This document shows, piece by piece, positions 25,244-35,500 of a stretch of 64,000 nucleotides of DNA (its first letter is position 1; the number at the start of each line of letters is the position of its first letter). Where the stretch lies: the NCBI GenBank assembly GCA_005223375.1, contig RXOD01003801.1, positions 1 to 64,000 on the forward strand. Direction: 5' to 3'. The notes beneath the pieces are model-generated. The model saw only the letters and a program-made list of their open reading frames with translations, ran no database searches and was not told the origin of the DNA. The translations under genes were made by a program, and so were the position numbers. The stretch is from Amoebophrya sp. AT5.2. Lineage: Eukaryota; Sar; Dinophyceae; Syndiniales; Amoebophryaceae.

Positions 25244-27169
25244 ATGACGGACGGCGACGACAGTTACATCATGTCCGATGAGGACGATTCCGAGGAGTTC
25301 GAGGACAAAATCAGCGAAGCGTACTTTCTTACTTACTCCCCGTAGTTGCGAGCGAAGATGAACGTAAAAACACATATTGATTTTCTGGAGCTCCTGGAAC
25401 AACTTTAACGAACTTACAGGTATGAGAAACACCAGTCCGCCCGTGCGGGATCGAGTCGGCCGGCGTCTGGGCGACCGGAATCCCACCACAGTCGGCCGGA
25501 GTCCCATCGCGGAAACCGGCCGGAGTCACACCGCGGCCGCGGCCCGGGGGAGTTCCAACGCCCAGAATCACACCGAGGAAGACCCGACTCAGGGAAGGGA
25601 AGAGTATTGGTTGTGGATTTATTATGAGTCTAAACTACTTTAAATAGTGTTAGTTACCGTTACGTTGATGTGCTTCGGCTCGCACTTTTATACAATGAGC
25701 TCTATCGAGGACGGGACCGGTCGGTTTATCGTCTGGTTCATGATGAACGAATCCTTGCTTTGCAGCAAGCCATCGGCGGCGGCTCTTCTGCCCTTTCCGC
25801 GAGCAGTACAGCGGAGATTCGGTCGGTTTCCAGCGTTACTGCCGCTTTACGGAATGCTGCGGACCGGGTTGCCATGGAGCTCGGGCCTAGAGCTTCATCT
25901 GGGTCGCCCTCGTCAGGCGCCTCGTCATCCTCTGCAGGCGCGGCCGGAGGCGGCGGGGGCTTTTTAAATAATGAGTACGACAAGGTACTAGCGCAACGAG
26001 CGGTATCCGCGAGCTGGTTAAAGGCGGAGAAAGGTGGCGGTCCATTGGCCGCAGTGGAAGAACACGATCGAGACGAGCCGGGAAAGTCCTCGCCGCGGGG
26101 AGAGAGCAAGCCCGTTCCGTTCGAATTGGAAAAGTTCGTGCCGGGTGCCGAACCAAATGCGAATGCTGCGAACAAGTCGTCGCGCTCGTCGAGCAATTAT
26201 GTGTATGCATCGGAGAAGTTTGAAGACGACGAGGAGCAGATCGAGGAAGAAGTAGAAATTCTAGGTGTGGAGGCGTTGTTCGGGATTGGCAAGAAAGGAG
26301 GCGAGAACGAGATGAAAAACGAAGACGCGGAGGTGGAGGAGGACAACGCCGAGATCGTCGGGGAGGCGGAGCCGAAGACTAAGAGTCCCGAAGCTCCTCT
26401 CGTGCCCCCCTCCGCAGTCGATCAGCCTGCGTCACCTCCAGCCGCAAGCGCGAGCGTGGTGATAGAAGAGCGCAACGAGGATATCGGCGTACACCCACCA
26501 GTTGTCGGCGCTGCGAACTCCACCGAAACGACAAACGAAAACGACCAGCAAAATGTCCCGAGGAGACCAACGTCTACTGCAGGCGCCGGCGAAGAAGAAG
26601 TACAGGTCGGCAAAACGAACAAAGTCGTTCCAGCGTCAGGAGGGGGAGCAGACGGCAGTGGTGCGAAAGATTTGATACGCGAGCTGCTGAATGGGTCAAG
26701 ATCGTCGCAGTCCTCGTCGTCAGCATCTGGAATCGTGTCGGCAAACAACAGCCACCAATCCAGCCGGCGTGGAAGCCGCGAAAAGCGACCCTGGACGGAG
26801 CACGAAGTTGTAGAGAGTCGCGTAGCGGCCGCGGCGTCGGGAGGATCTTCAGCAGCAGTATCTGGGGGGCCTCCTGATGTTTCTTTATCGAACCGAGCAG
26901 AAGACCCCCAGCCCGTGCATCCGGCGTCCAGCAGCCCCAGCGGCGCGTCCTCCCGAAGATCAAGCAACGCGAAGCCAGCAGCCGTGCAATCAACGAACAC
27001 CGAGAAGCTCTCGTCAGGGGCAGACGACGACATTCCGATGCGCCGCGCTGTGGTTAACGCAAATGAGGGCAATGATGAAGCTGCAAATGTGTGTTCTCGC
27101 AGTCCCACGAACCCATGGCAAACAAGCACTCCGAAGTTCAGTGGAAGATCCTCGAAGTTACAGCTATGA
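25244..27169 (+). CDS. 5' part of an interrupted gene: acidic, Ser-rich protein with RPESH repeats
   Basis: ATG at 25244. Proposed exons are 25244-25320, 25420-25603 and 25700-27157. The 25604-25699 junction is phase-compatible, but other junctions are possible. The product starts with an acidic Asp/Glu-rich segment, followed by four copies of a RPESH(R/H)-type motif at residues 45-75. A long Ser/Ala/Glu-rich region with an acidic patch comes next. The frame ends four codons after 27157 at TGA 27167-27169, and those last codons lie inside the left terminal repeat of the 27158-29468 element. Without the element, the frame runs on exactly into the 29474 frame. The natural product was therefore probably about 1,120 residues, formed together with the 3' part. 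I do not recognise the family. Confidence 0.6.
27153..27157. repeat. Probable target-site duplication, left copy
   Basis: CGAAG directly outside the left terminal repeat; the same five bases follow the right repeat at 29469-29473. Confidence 0.65.
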
Positions 27170-27201
27170 TTAATTCATATCTGCTCGCATATTTCAAAAC
27201 T
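27158..27201 (+). repeat. Left terminal inverted repeat
   Basis: 44 nt matching the reverse complement of 29424-29468 in three blocks (11, 11 and 14 bp) separated by one mismatch and a 7-nt spacer. It supplies the in-frame TGA that ends the upstream reading frame. Confidence 0.85.
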
Positions 27202-27394
27202 ATATTTTTGCTGCCCGGCCGGGCGTCAGCCCGTACGCCTATAAAATATGTTGGGTGAATGTTGTCAGCCGGAGCCACTCACTCGGCCTAGATTCGCACG
27301 CAGCTGGGGATACGGGCGGCATCGGGTGGGCCACGAAGGTTTCCGGCGAAAGCATATGCCGTGACGGGCTTAGCTGCAAATCTTGCATGATAAA

Positions 27395-27459
27395 CATATT
27401 TCATACGGCATACGTCGTAGCGCGGCCCCTTCGTTGCGAACTATGGAGTATGAAATATG
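27395..27459. repeat. 12-bp inverted pair inside the element
   Basis: CATATTTCATAC at 27395-27406 is perfectly inverted at 27448-27459 around a 41-nt GC-rich loop. Both arms contain the element's 8-mer motif. Confidence 0.8.
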
Positions 27460-28210
27460 CGCGCCCATCCGGGCACCGCAGTACGCCGAGAGTGGGCACA
27501 GGCTGCATCTTTGTGATGTCGCAAAATTTGCCCATATGGATACCCAACTGAACAAGCAGGCCCTTGCTTGTGCCGCGTTTTTGGTGAAAGATGAGGACGG
27601 TCCGCAAGCTCCTTGCTTGCGTGACATCGGGAATTACGATCCGACTCGGCCGTCCCGCGCGGCCCGACGCCGAAGACGGCTCGCGTGCCCTTGTGCAAAA
27701 GCGGGCAATACTCTCGGCGTCGCCGTAGTCGCGCAACAAGTGGCACTTTGTAGCGTGTCGGCGTGGTTTCAGATTTTTTGAAATATGAACGCGCTGGGGC
27801 TCTCGTTCGAAGCTCTTCGGGCTTGGCCACGACAAGCGCCCGACACGAGAAGAAGCGCCACGTGGGGCGTCGTGGTATGTGCTTCTACTCGCTTGCGGAT
27901 TTGTTCCATCTGTCGCGCGCCACTTAGATGGAGAGGGCTTGCGAATGGGCTCCGCCCTTGCCGCCTGCTCCCGTGTCCAGATGATTCTGGCCTAGCCTTA
28001 ACCCATGGCTGAGCAAACCGCGGCAGGCATCAAACGTGCCTCGTGGGAGACTCGCCGCGGGAGGCTATGGCTCTCGATTTGCGGGCTTGACTCGATGGTC
28101 GTGCGTCTGAGTAGAGGCATCGCGGTCGTCTTCAATCTGACCGAGCACATGATATCATATCTCTTGACATATTTCGTGGCATATCAGTTCGCGGGATTTT
28201 TTAAAAAGTA

Positions 28211-28415
28211 GTGTTTTGGGGTACCTGTCAGGGGTACCTGTCGAGGGTCTCCGTTCAGGAGATATGGTCTGAGATATGATTTGGGGGAGACGGTCAGACC
28301 TCTGTGACCTAGTCACAGAGGTCTGACGGCGTCCCGCAAATCATATCAAGCCGCGCCAGGCTGAAGCATATTAATTTGTGTTTTAGGGTACCGCTTTGGG
28401 GTCCCTGTCAGGGGT
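28211..28415. repeat. Direct repeats flanking the central hairpin
   Basis: GTGTTTT(G/A)GGGTACC occurs at 28211-28225 and 28378-28392. CCTGTCAGGGGT occurs at 28224-28235 and 28404-28415. The paired blocks bracket the hairpin at 28273-28347. Confidence 0.8.
28273..28347. repeat. 75-nt near-perfect hairpin at the centre of the element
   Basis: Two 36-nt arms with 32 matching positions and a 3-nt loop (CTA at 28309-28311). The inner 16 bp on each side (GTCAGACCTCTGTGAC and its complement) and the outer 11 bp (GATATGATTTG) are perfect. It could fold as RNA or extrude as a cruciform. Confidence 0.9.
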
Positions 28416-29423
28416 CCCAAACGAGGGTCCCGGGAGTTTTGAAATATGCGAACGCCATGAGATATGTGGACGTCACGCGGGCGCGCGAGTGTGTCGTCCT
28501 TCCTCTCAGGCGTCAGGCGCTTCGCCGCTGACCATGGTCAAGCCATCGCGCGGCCCGGCGACTGGCTTGCGGACATCCATGCGTCGACGAGCTAGAAACC
28601 ATCGCCACAGGACCCGGCCAAGGCCGCACGCCATGCCTTATCGTGTGGCTTACTGCCGCATGCGAATGATTGAGATGCCGACAGGTTCGCGCTGGCTCTC
28701 ACGTTGCGCCGGGATGCGTTCGGATTTTCCTACCAGGAAGCATCCGCGCGCAACTGAACTTCAGCGGCGTTCTTCCCGTGGCATCTTCCTCGTAACAGCC
28801 CCAGGAACGTTCATGGAATGTGGTGAGTGATGCGATTCCATTCGGTTGCCCGGTAGCAGTGCATGTGGCTAAGAGCGCCCGAAGGCTGGCGCGAGCAGCG
28901 ATGGCGCACTTGCGTCTCCGATGCTGATCTGCTGGCGCGAATGGTCCTACTTGCGTAGCAGCAGGCATGGAGAGCGCGCGGGCCTGGTTCTTGCCATAGG
29001 CGTGCCCTGCACCTTTAGGCCGCTCCTCGTGCAATCACTCCAAAGCGCGGCCTGTGCCCGCCAGCGGCTAATGCCGGGGCGCCGTGCACTAGCTGTACGC
29101 AAAAGCCTCGCCAGGATCTCTCCGCGCCGATCCCCGGAGAGATCTCGACGAAGTAACTTTTACGAAATATGGCCACGCGATATGGTTTCTTGTCTCGGGT
29201 TTGCGGCAGAGTCTTTCAGGTATCGACGCCGGTCGCGGGTCGCGAGGTGTGCTGGGAAGTCTCTTCCGCGACACCCGTCGTCAGTCTGCAGCCCACATAT
29301 TTCGTGAGCATAATTCATAAGTGGGGCGCTTTCATGTCACTTGCCAAGAGGCTGCCGCAGTGTGTGGCGTGGCCAATAGTGGACGCAAGCCCAGCCAGGG
29401 ACGCACATGCGTGGGCCCGGGGA

Positions 29424-29468
29424 AGTTTTGAAATATGTCTTTGAAATATGAATTAAACATAGCTGTAA
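29424..29468 (-). repeat. Right terminal inverted repeat
   Basis: 45 nt, the inverted counterpart of 27158-27201. It contains the ATG at 29435 that would start the downstream reading frame. Confidence 0.85.
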
Positions 29469-31599
29469 CGAAGGAAATCGGAGAAAGCGCCTCATCTTCA
29501 GGACCTTTGGCGCGTGATTCGAAGCCAAGTAGCCGGCCGGTGAAGGCTATTCCCATCGACGGCATCCGACCCGAGTTGCAGGGCCTCTTCACTTCTGCAG
29601 ACAAACACCAGAACGCCTTCTTCACATCTTCAGCACGAGGCACAACCCCGGCCACCGCAAGTGCAACGACGCCCAGACTCGCACCTCCGTTGAACAGTGG
29701 CAGGAGAGGCGCGGCTTCTGGTTCTGGTACGGCGATTTCCTCTGCCCGTGCTGCCGCTGGCGACCGCGACCTCCACCGCAGTTCTGCGGATCATCGGCCG
29801 GATCTTGCTCACGCTCAGTCGCACACGACGCTGTTCTTCCAGAAGAACTCGTCCGTTGCAGCCGGAGTCCAGCCCGCTTCGTCGTCCAGCGCGCGAAGGA
29901 TCCGGCCGCCCACGACGAGCGCCACTACAACTGCCGGACCTCCGCAGCCGCTTCCACACGAGCCTGCAGCGAGCCTTCACGCGGCGTCCACGCACAAGTC
30001 CACCGCAACCTCCTCCGCGTTCGGCAAATCTGCATTCTCGTCCACCGGCAAATCGTCTCTGTTCCGGATGTCGAATTTCTCCTCCACGAGAACTTTGCGG
30101 TCCTCCCCGTTTTTGTTCGATGAAAAGGAGGGGGATTACAATTACTACACTTCCGATGGTGCAGACCCGTCCACCCCGCACCATGCCGGAACATCAAAAT
30201 CAAAGCTGTCAATGCGGAGCGAGCTGGGGATGACCGGCGGGACGTTCACGCTTTCGCGGACCACGTCGAACTCGTCGGTCGCAAACAACACAGCCGCGCA
30301 GGCGCCGCACCCGACCTTCGCCGGGAGTGCGTTGTTGTCCACCACTCGGCCAAAGACGGCGACTGGCGGCATGGCGGCGTTCGAAACCGTGAAGCAGAGA
30401 GCGGAGCGGATGGCGGTACTCATCGATCTATCACCAGTTGGTTCACTCGTGTTTTCATCCACCTCTACCAAGAACTCGTGCTTTTTTACATCCGATGACT
30501 TGTATCAATTTTACCGTTCATTCTGCCGGATACCAGGAGTCGCTTGGCGCACACGGCGGCTCCAAGACCGGTTCTTCGCGCCCGGGTTCCGCGCGGCCGA
30601 AGAGCGCGCGGCAGCACCTTATCGAGCAGAGAAAAGAGCGCGAACGCAAGGAAGAGGAGGAGCAGCAACGCGTGAACAGAAACGTGCGCGAACTGGAGTA
30701 TGCGACCCTCGTGAAGGTAGAAAGATGCTGAAGTGCTGCTTCTACTACTACTTCTTGCGCTAAACGACCTACTTTTAAGGGCAAACCTATCAACGAGAAC
30801 GAGATCAACACCATCTAGGACATCACTATTGTTCACCACAACTGGAGAGTGAGTCACACCAGCTATACTTTCATCTTTATGCAGTGCCAGTGTTTGTAGT
30901 CACTCCTTCGTTACCTTCATCACAGCTGAGTGAGATGAACGAGTGGCTTCGCGAGCTGAAGTTGCCTCTCTCGTACCGCGTCCTTGTGAACCAGCACCGA
31001 AAGGGGAACCGGCTCCAGATTTTTGTCTACGATTTGAAGACGGGGGAGCAGAGGGAGGAAATCAGTTTCGCCATTCTGGAGAAGCGGCACCGCGCACTGA
31101 AATCGAAATATGAGCAACAAAGAGACCCGTGGAAGAAACCGGACCCAAACTCGCCGGCAGAAAAGTTAAAGGTGCGGAAAGCGAGGAAAAGGAGGTACTG
31201 ATAGTAGTTCTCTTGCTTGCGCTCGTCGGTCCTCGTGCTGGTTGTGCGTGTGTCTCCGTCTCCCGTCAACAGCCACATTCATTCAGTATACTTAGTAAGT
31301 CTTGCGCGTGGGCGTGACGAATAACTTCGCGAAAACTACTACCACATCAACGAACCCAAGACCAACGCAACCTCAGATTTTCCGGTGGCGGCGACAAAGG
31401 GAAAAAGGAGAACCCGTGCTGGCTCTCGTCCGAGGTAGAACACGCGCGGAAAATCGAAATTCACGAGGCGTATAGCGTTGTGCGAAAACTCGAATTCAAG
31501 ATTATGGACCAGTTGGTCACGCTAGAAGCCCTGCACCAGCAGTTTCATGGGAAGAAGAAAAAAAGGCCACAGAGCGCGATGGCGGACCTTTTTCGATAA
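29435..31599 (+). CDS. 3' part of the interrupted gene, five exons
   Basis: The frame opens at ATG 29435, inside the right terminal repeat; codons before 29474 are element-derived. Proposed exons: 29435-30415, 30537-30716, 30819-30848 (a 30-nt microexon), 30926-31194 and 31377-31599, all GT-AG and phase-compatible, with TAA at 31597-31599. The first exon encodes a Ser/Thr/Ala-rich disordered region. Exon 2 carries a charged Arg/Glu/Gln helix. Exons 4-5 encode a compact, conserved-looking domain (WLRELKLPLSYRV, then LQIFVYDLKTG, then a basic helical tail ending ADLFR). That C-terminal domain is the only part that looks folded; I cannot name it. If transcribed alone, the protein is about 560 residues; joined to the 5' part it is about 1,120. 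Confidence 0.6.
29469..29473. repeat. Probable target-site duplication, right copy
   Basis: CGAAG directly outside the right terminal repeat, matching 27153-27157. Confidence 0.65.
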
Positions 31600-32504
31600 A
31601 ATTTATCAGAACGCGGTAGAGTGCTGGTGGCCGTGGCAAGTGGTGGTGGGAGCTCCGCCTGGATGCGGGCGCCCCCACGACAAAAAGAACATCCCCATAC
31701 TCGTTTCTTTTTCTTAAGACCCAGGAAGGACTTGCACGTTTTCCAGTAAGTGCTCAACTGCAGCATCACTAACTTAGCATATTCAGGATCATCCTCATCG
31801 ACGAAGAACTTTCAGAGCTGCTAGCTCGTCTGGCTCTGGACCTACAAAAAGACTAAGACGAACAAAACGACCTTGTAAAATCTTTGTTTTTAATTTACTC
31901 CCTGAAGCGAACGAAAAAAAAAGAAATTCGTCACAGAGGCGAAGCCAGAGCTTGAATGAAAGTCTGTTGCTGCTGCACAAGCTTTTTTTCAGCGGCTTAA
32001 AACCGCGACGGAAAGTGTGTGCGCGCCATTCGGTGACCTGGCCACTGATTCAGAAATTCAAAATTTTCTCTCGTGGAGAACGTCAATATCCTCCCTTCCT
32101 CGTTTTGACAGTTTCTTTCATCGTCGTGACAGGCTGCAGAATCGCGATCTTGTTCCGCCTCATTCGTGGTCAAAAAGAGAGTGACATTGTTCCTCGATGG
32201 GCGAGAAGAGTTTTCGCTTGCAACGCCGCCCGCATCGCCAGCTAGCGGTTCAGACTGCCGGCGGGAACGCGGGCACGCAATGGATTGTCTTCTTCAACAG
32301 AACGCGTGCTTCGTCGAGATGCAGCAACCGCGATTCCCAGCAGTGGTCTGCCAGCGCCATGGCGCACCAGGTGGAATAGCACGGCGTTTCCGGCATCCTC
32401 GGCAGGCGCAGCGAAGCACTATTGCGCGCGAAAGAAATGGCAGCACGACGCGAAAGAAATGTTAGTTAAGCTTAAGTAGCGCATTTAGATCGGGCAAACC
32501 CCGG
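31600..32504. other. Gene-free stretch
   Basis: I see no supported gene. The part after 31860 is A/T-rich, with several A-runs and short unrecognised open frames. Confidence 0.5.
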
Positions 32505-35500
32505 ATGGAAGGCGGCGGCCGGCCTAGCAGGGTGATGATGAAGAGACAACGAGTAGCACGAGGTTCTACTCTTTCGCGGAGGTGCTATTTCTTCGCCTGG
32601 TGGAATCTGATGGTTCCGCTTTCGTTTCTCCGGCAGTTCTGTCGCGACGGCTCCTTGCTCGCTCTTTCGCCGCTGTGGCTGCACCTCTCCACCTGGCTGT
32701 GCCGCGCATCAGAAGAACAAGGCGGGCAGCAGGAACGAGCTCCCGCGCCCCAGCACCGAGCACCCGGCAGCGACCTCGACTGGGCGGATGTGAAGGCGAC
32801 GGTTCTCGAGTACTTTCCCCTCGACGGCACGCGACCGCGGAGGACGATGGCCGACATCCAGTCGCTCCATGGGCGGCAGCAGTACAAGGACTTTTACGTC
32901 TGGTACCAGCACCAGCCCCACCTGTTCGTCTCCTACGAGACGCACAAGGACCCCATCGCGGTTCTCTCCCTACAGGCCTTCGTCATGTACACGAGCAACG
33001 ACAGTGAAAGGTGCATCCAGATCCGGGAGCACTCCGCGATGGTGGACTTGATCTCAATTCCGTTCGCCGCGATCGTGAAGAGTGGCTGGCCCATCTTCGG
33101 GATGCTGCACGAGGTGAGTCTACAGCTGCGATCGACCAGCGGCTACCCGCTGTGGAACTTCTGCGACTCGTTGGACGCGGCGCACGCGGACCGGTTCCTG
33201 CACCAGCTGCGCGTGTTCCTGGACGAAGAAAAAGACCCGCTGCTGCGGTTGGAAAGGAGCGCGCTCGGTGGGGATGTCCGGTCGTGGGGCGATGAGGCGA
33301 GCTCTGCGGGCGCCGAGATGACGGGAGTTGCCGTGCTGGAGAACGCGGTGGGGAAACTGCGCGGATTGCTCGAGCTCGCTGACGTCGCGACGAGTGGAGT
33401 AGATGCTCGCGCAACTTATTCCGGCGAGTCAGGACCTACTGCTTCTACTCGGCAGCTCACCGACGAGCAGCGACAGACGCTTGCCGGGAACCTCGAACTG
33501 TTGGAGGAGATTCGTGACCACTCGATGAAGCAAAGACCCGTTGCTGCCTCGTCGTCGACAGGGACGGCGGCCGCCACGGGAAGAACAACTCCTACCGCGC
33601 CGAATAAGTTCCGCGTGTCCTCGCTGCACATCTATCGGTACCTGACCGCCAGTCTCGCTCCCAGCGAGCGAGAAGCCGCGAACGCGACGTTTTGGCAGCA
33701 CACATGGTGGCACATGGGGAAGTGCACGTTTGGGAAGGCGGCCGCGGCGTTCGCACTGGCGCTGATGGCGGACAGCGAGCAGGAACAGGAGGAAATGCTG
33801 CAGGAGGGCCAGAAGTTGCTGTTGAACTACAACCTGCAGGACTCCCTGTACGACCTGATTTCGACGAAGTGGCCGGTGTGGCGGTTGCTGGATCTGATTC
33901 AAAAAAGGGTGTTCACGGGGCGACGGATCGGGGCGGCGTTGAAAGAAGTGGCGGAAGTCGAGCGGGAGATATTCAAAGTAGAGGTCGTATCTTCTTCTTC
34001 GGGAGCAGCTGCCGCGACCGTGGCAAATAAAGCCTTCGCGTCCAGCACGGAACGCCACGCCCTGCTGGACGCGAAGGCTTTTGCGGCCACCGTGCGGCCG
34101 GCGCTGAGCGTGTCGAAGCACTCGAGCTCGGTGTACCACGAGGAACCTGTGAGCCACTACTTCCCCTACTTCACGTCCTTTCGGGACCGCCGGTACGTCA
34201 CGGTCGTGATTCTGGACGCCCCTGAAGATAACGAGGGAGAAAACGCCGCGCTGGCAGAGTGGGTGCGACGGCGGCAGTCGTCGGTAACGGGGGTGGTGGT
34301 GGCGAGCGGCGTTGGAAACGTGATCGAGGCCGTGAAAGCGAATGTGATCGACCCCGACGCACCAGCCCTGCTTGTGAGTGCGGCCATGATGGTCATTCCG
34401 GAGGATGAGGAGCAGGCTGCCGTAGATTTCCTCGGGATTGCGCTGTCGACTGCGTTGCACTGTTTGGAGCAGGAGGGGGAAGTCAACGTCGTCGGCTTTC
34501 CGATGGTTGTGGATTCCGACGGGGGTACGACTGGGGGTTCATCGGCGCAAGGAGGTGAAGGTCAACATAAAAACGTCGTCAGCAAATTTTACCTGTGGGA
34601 GCCCCGGCGGATTCGCGATTCGCACGGCGCGCTTCAGTTCCTGCCGTACCCAACGGGCTACGCGCGGACAGCAGGAAAACTGTGTTTCGAGTCGGAGGGC
34701 GGTCACTCCAGTACTCGGCTCTTCCGGAGCGGCGGGCTGCTCCAGAAAACACTCGAAAAGGCACAGCTGATATTGCAGGACGCGGAAAAATCTGCATTTT
34801 CAAGGCCCCCGAGTCGTGCTGAACAAGAGGTTCAAGCGCCTGCTCCGCAAACTTTCGCGAACCTGGTCGTCGCGACGGACCTGGCGCTGCGACACGACCA
34901 AACGCCCCAGCACCTCTGCTTCAACAAGCCTGTTTGCGAAAAACAGAGCTACCTGCAGTTAGCGACGTTGCCTGTGAAGGAGGCCACGCACTTTACGACA
35001 GAGAATGAGCGACTGCACTGTGGCAAGTACCTAAAGGCCGCAGAGACCGCGTTGGAAAAATTGGCGCTGCCCGCAACTACAGCCGCTGCCCATGCCCGTG
35101 CCTCCGCGCAGAAATCAACGCTCGCAGGAGCAGGTGAACGTGAAGCAAACAAAATCGTGGTCGCTCCGTTGGCGACGACGGCGTCGATCTGGTGCTTCCG
35201 GGAGGTTCTGGGAGTGCTCTTCGGTGGGGGGGACGAAGAAGCGAAGAACCAATTCGGTATCCGGTTGGAGCAGGACGATAGGCTTCCAAACATTCGCCTC
35301 GACGACGTCGGCCTTTACGAGCGGCGCCATTTCAGCGTGTATCTGTTGCAAGCACAACCATCGAGTAAAACCGTCGAGCTGCAGCTCTCGCGGACGCAGA
35401 CGATACGACTTGTGCGCCACTCGAGTGCGATTGTACAGAGGCGATTCCAAAGTGCGAGCTATGTACGGCTCGCGCCTGAAGTGCTCGTCCGAATTCTCGT

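Larger units (their letters stand above)
27158..29468. mobile_element. 2.3-kb terminal-inverted-repeat element splitting a gene
   Basis: Left repeat 27158-27201 and right repeat 29424-29468 are inverted copies: TTACAGCTATG, one mismatch, TTAATTCATAT, a 7/8-nt variable spacer, then CATATTTCAAAACT. CGAAG flanks the element directly on both sides (27153-27157 and 29469-29473) and looks like a target-site duplication. The boundary can equally be drawn with a 3-bp GAA duplication and the repeat starting one base further out. Inside are ten copies of GAAATATG in both orientations, a 75-nt hairpin and duplicated GGGTACC blocks. I see no transposase; the open frames inside (for example 27383-27781 +, 27401-27835 -) resemble nothing I know. 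It is most simply a non-autonomous DNA transposon or a giant introner-like element. The superfamily is unassigned. Confidence 0.75.

Noticed and set aside
27383..27835. Open frames of 130-144 codons on both strands inside the element
   Set aside because: No similarity to transposases or other known proteins; the length is expected in GC-rich DNA.
27157..29473. Canonical GT-AG splicing of the whole element
   Set aside because: GT at 27157 with AG ending at 29473 removes 2,317 nt and shifts the frame. Frame-keeping removal needs 2,316 nt, which no GT-AG pair at these ends provides.
30816..30818. UAG reassigned to an amino acid
   Set aside because: UAA, UAG and UGA all end conserved genes here at the expected places (RPS15, CK2 alpha, ACADS), so a changed code is not supported.
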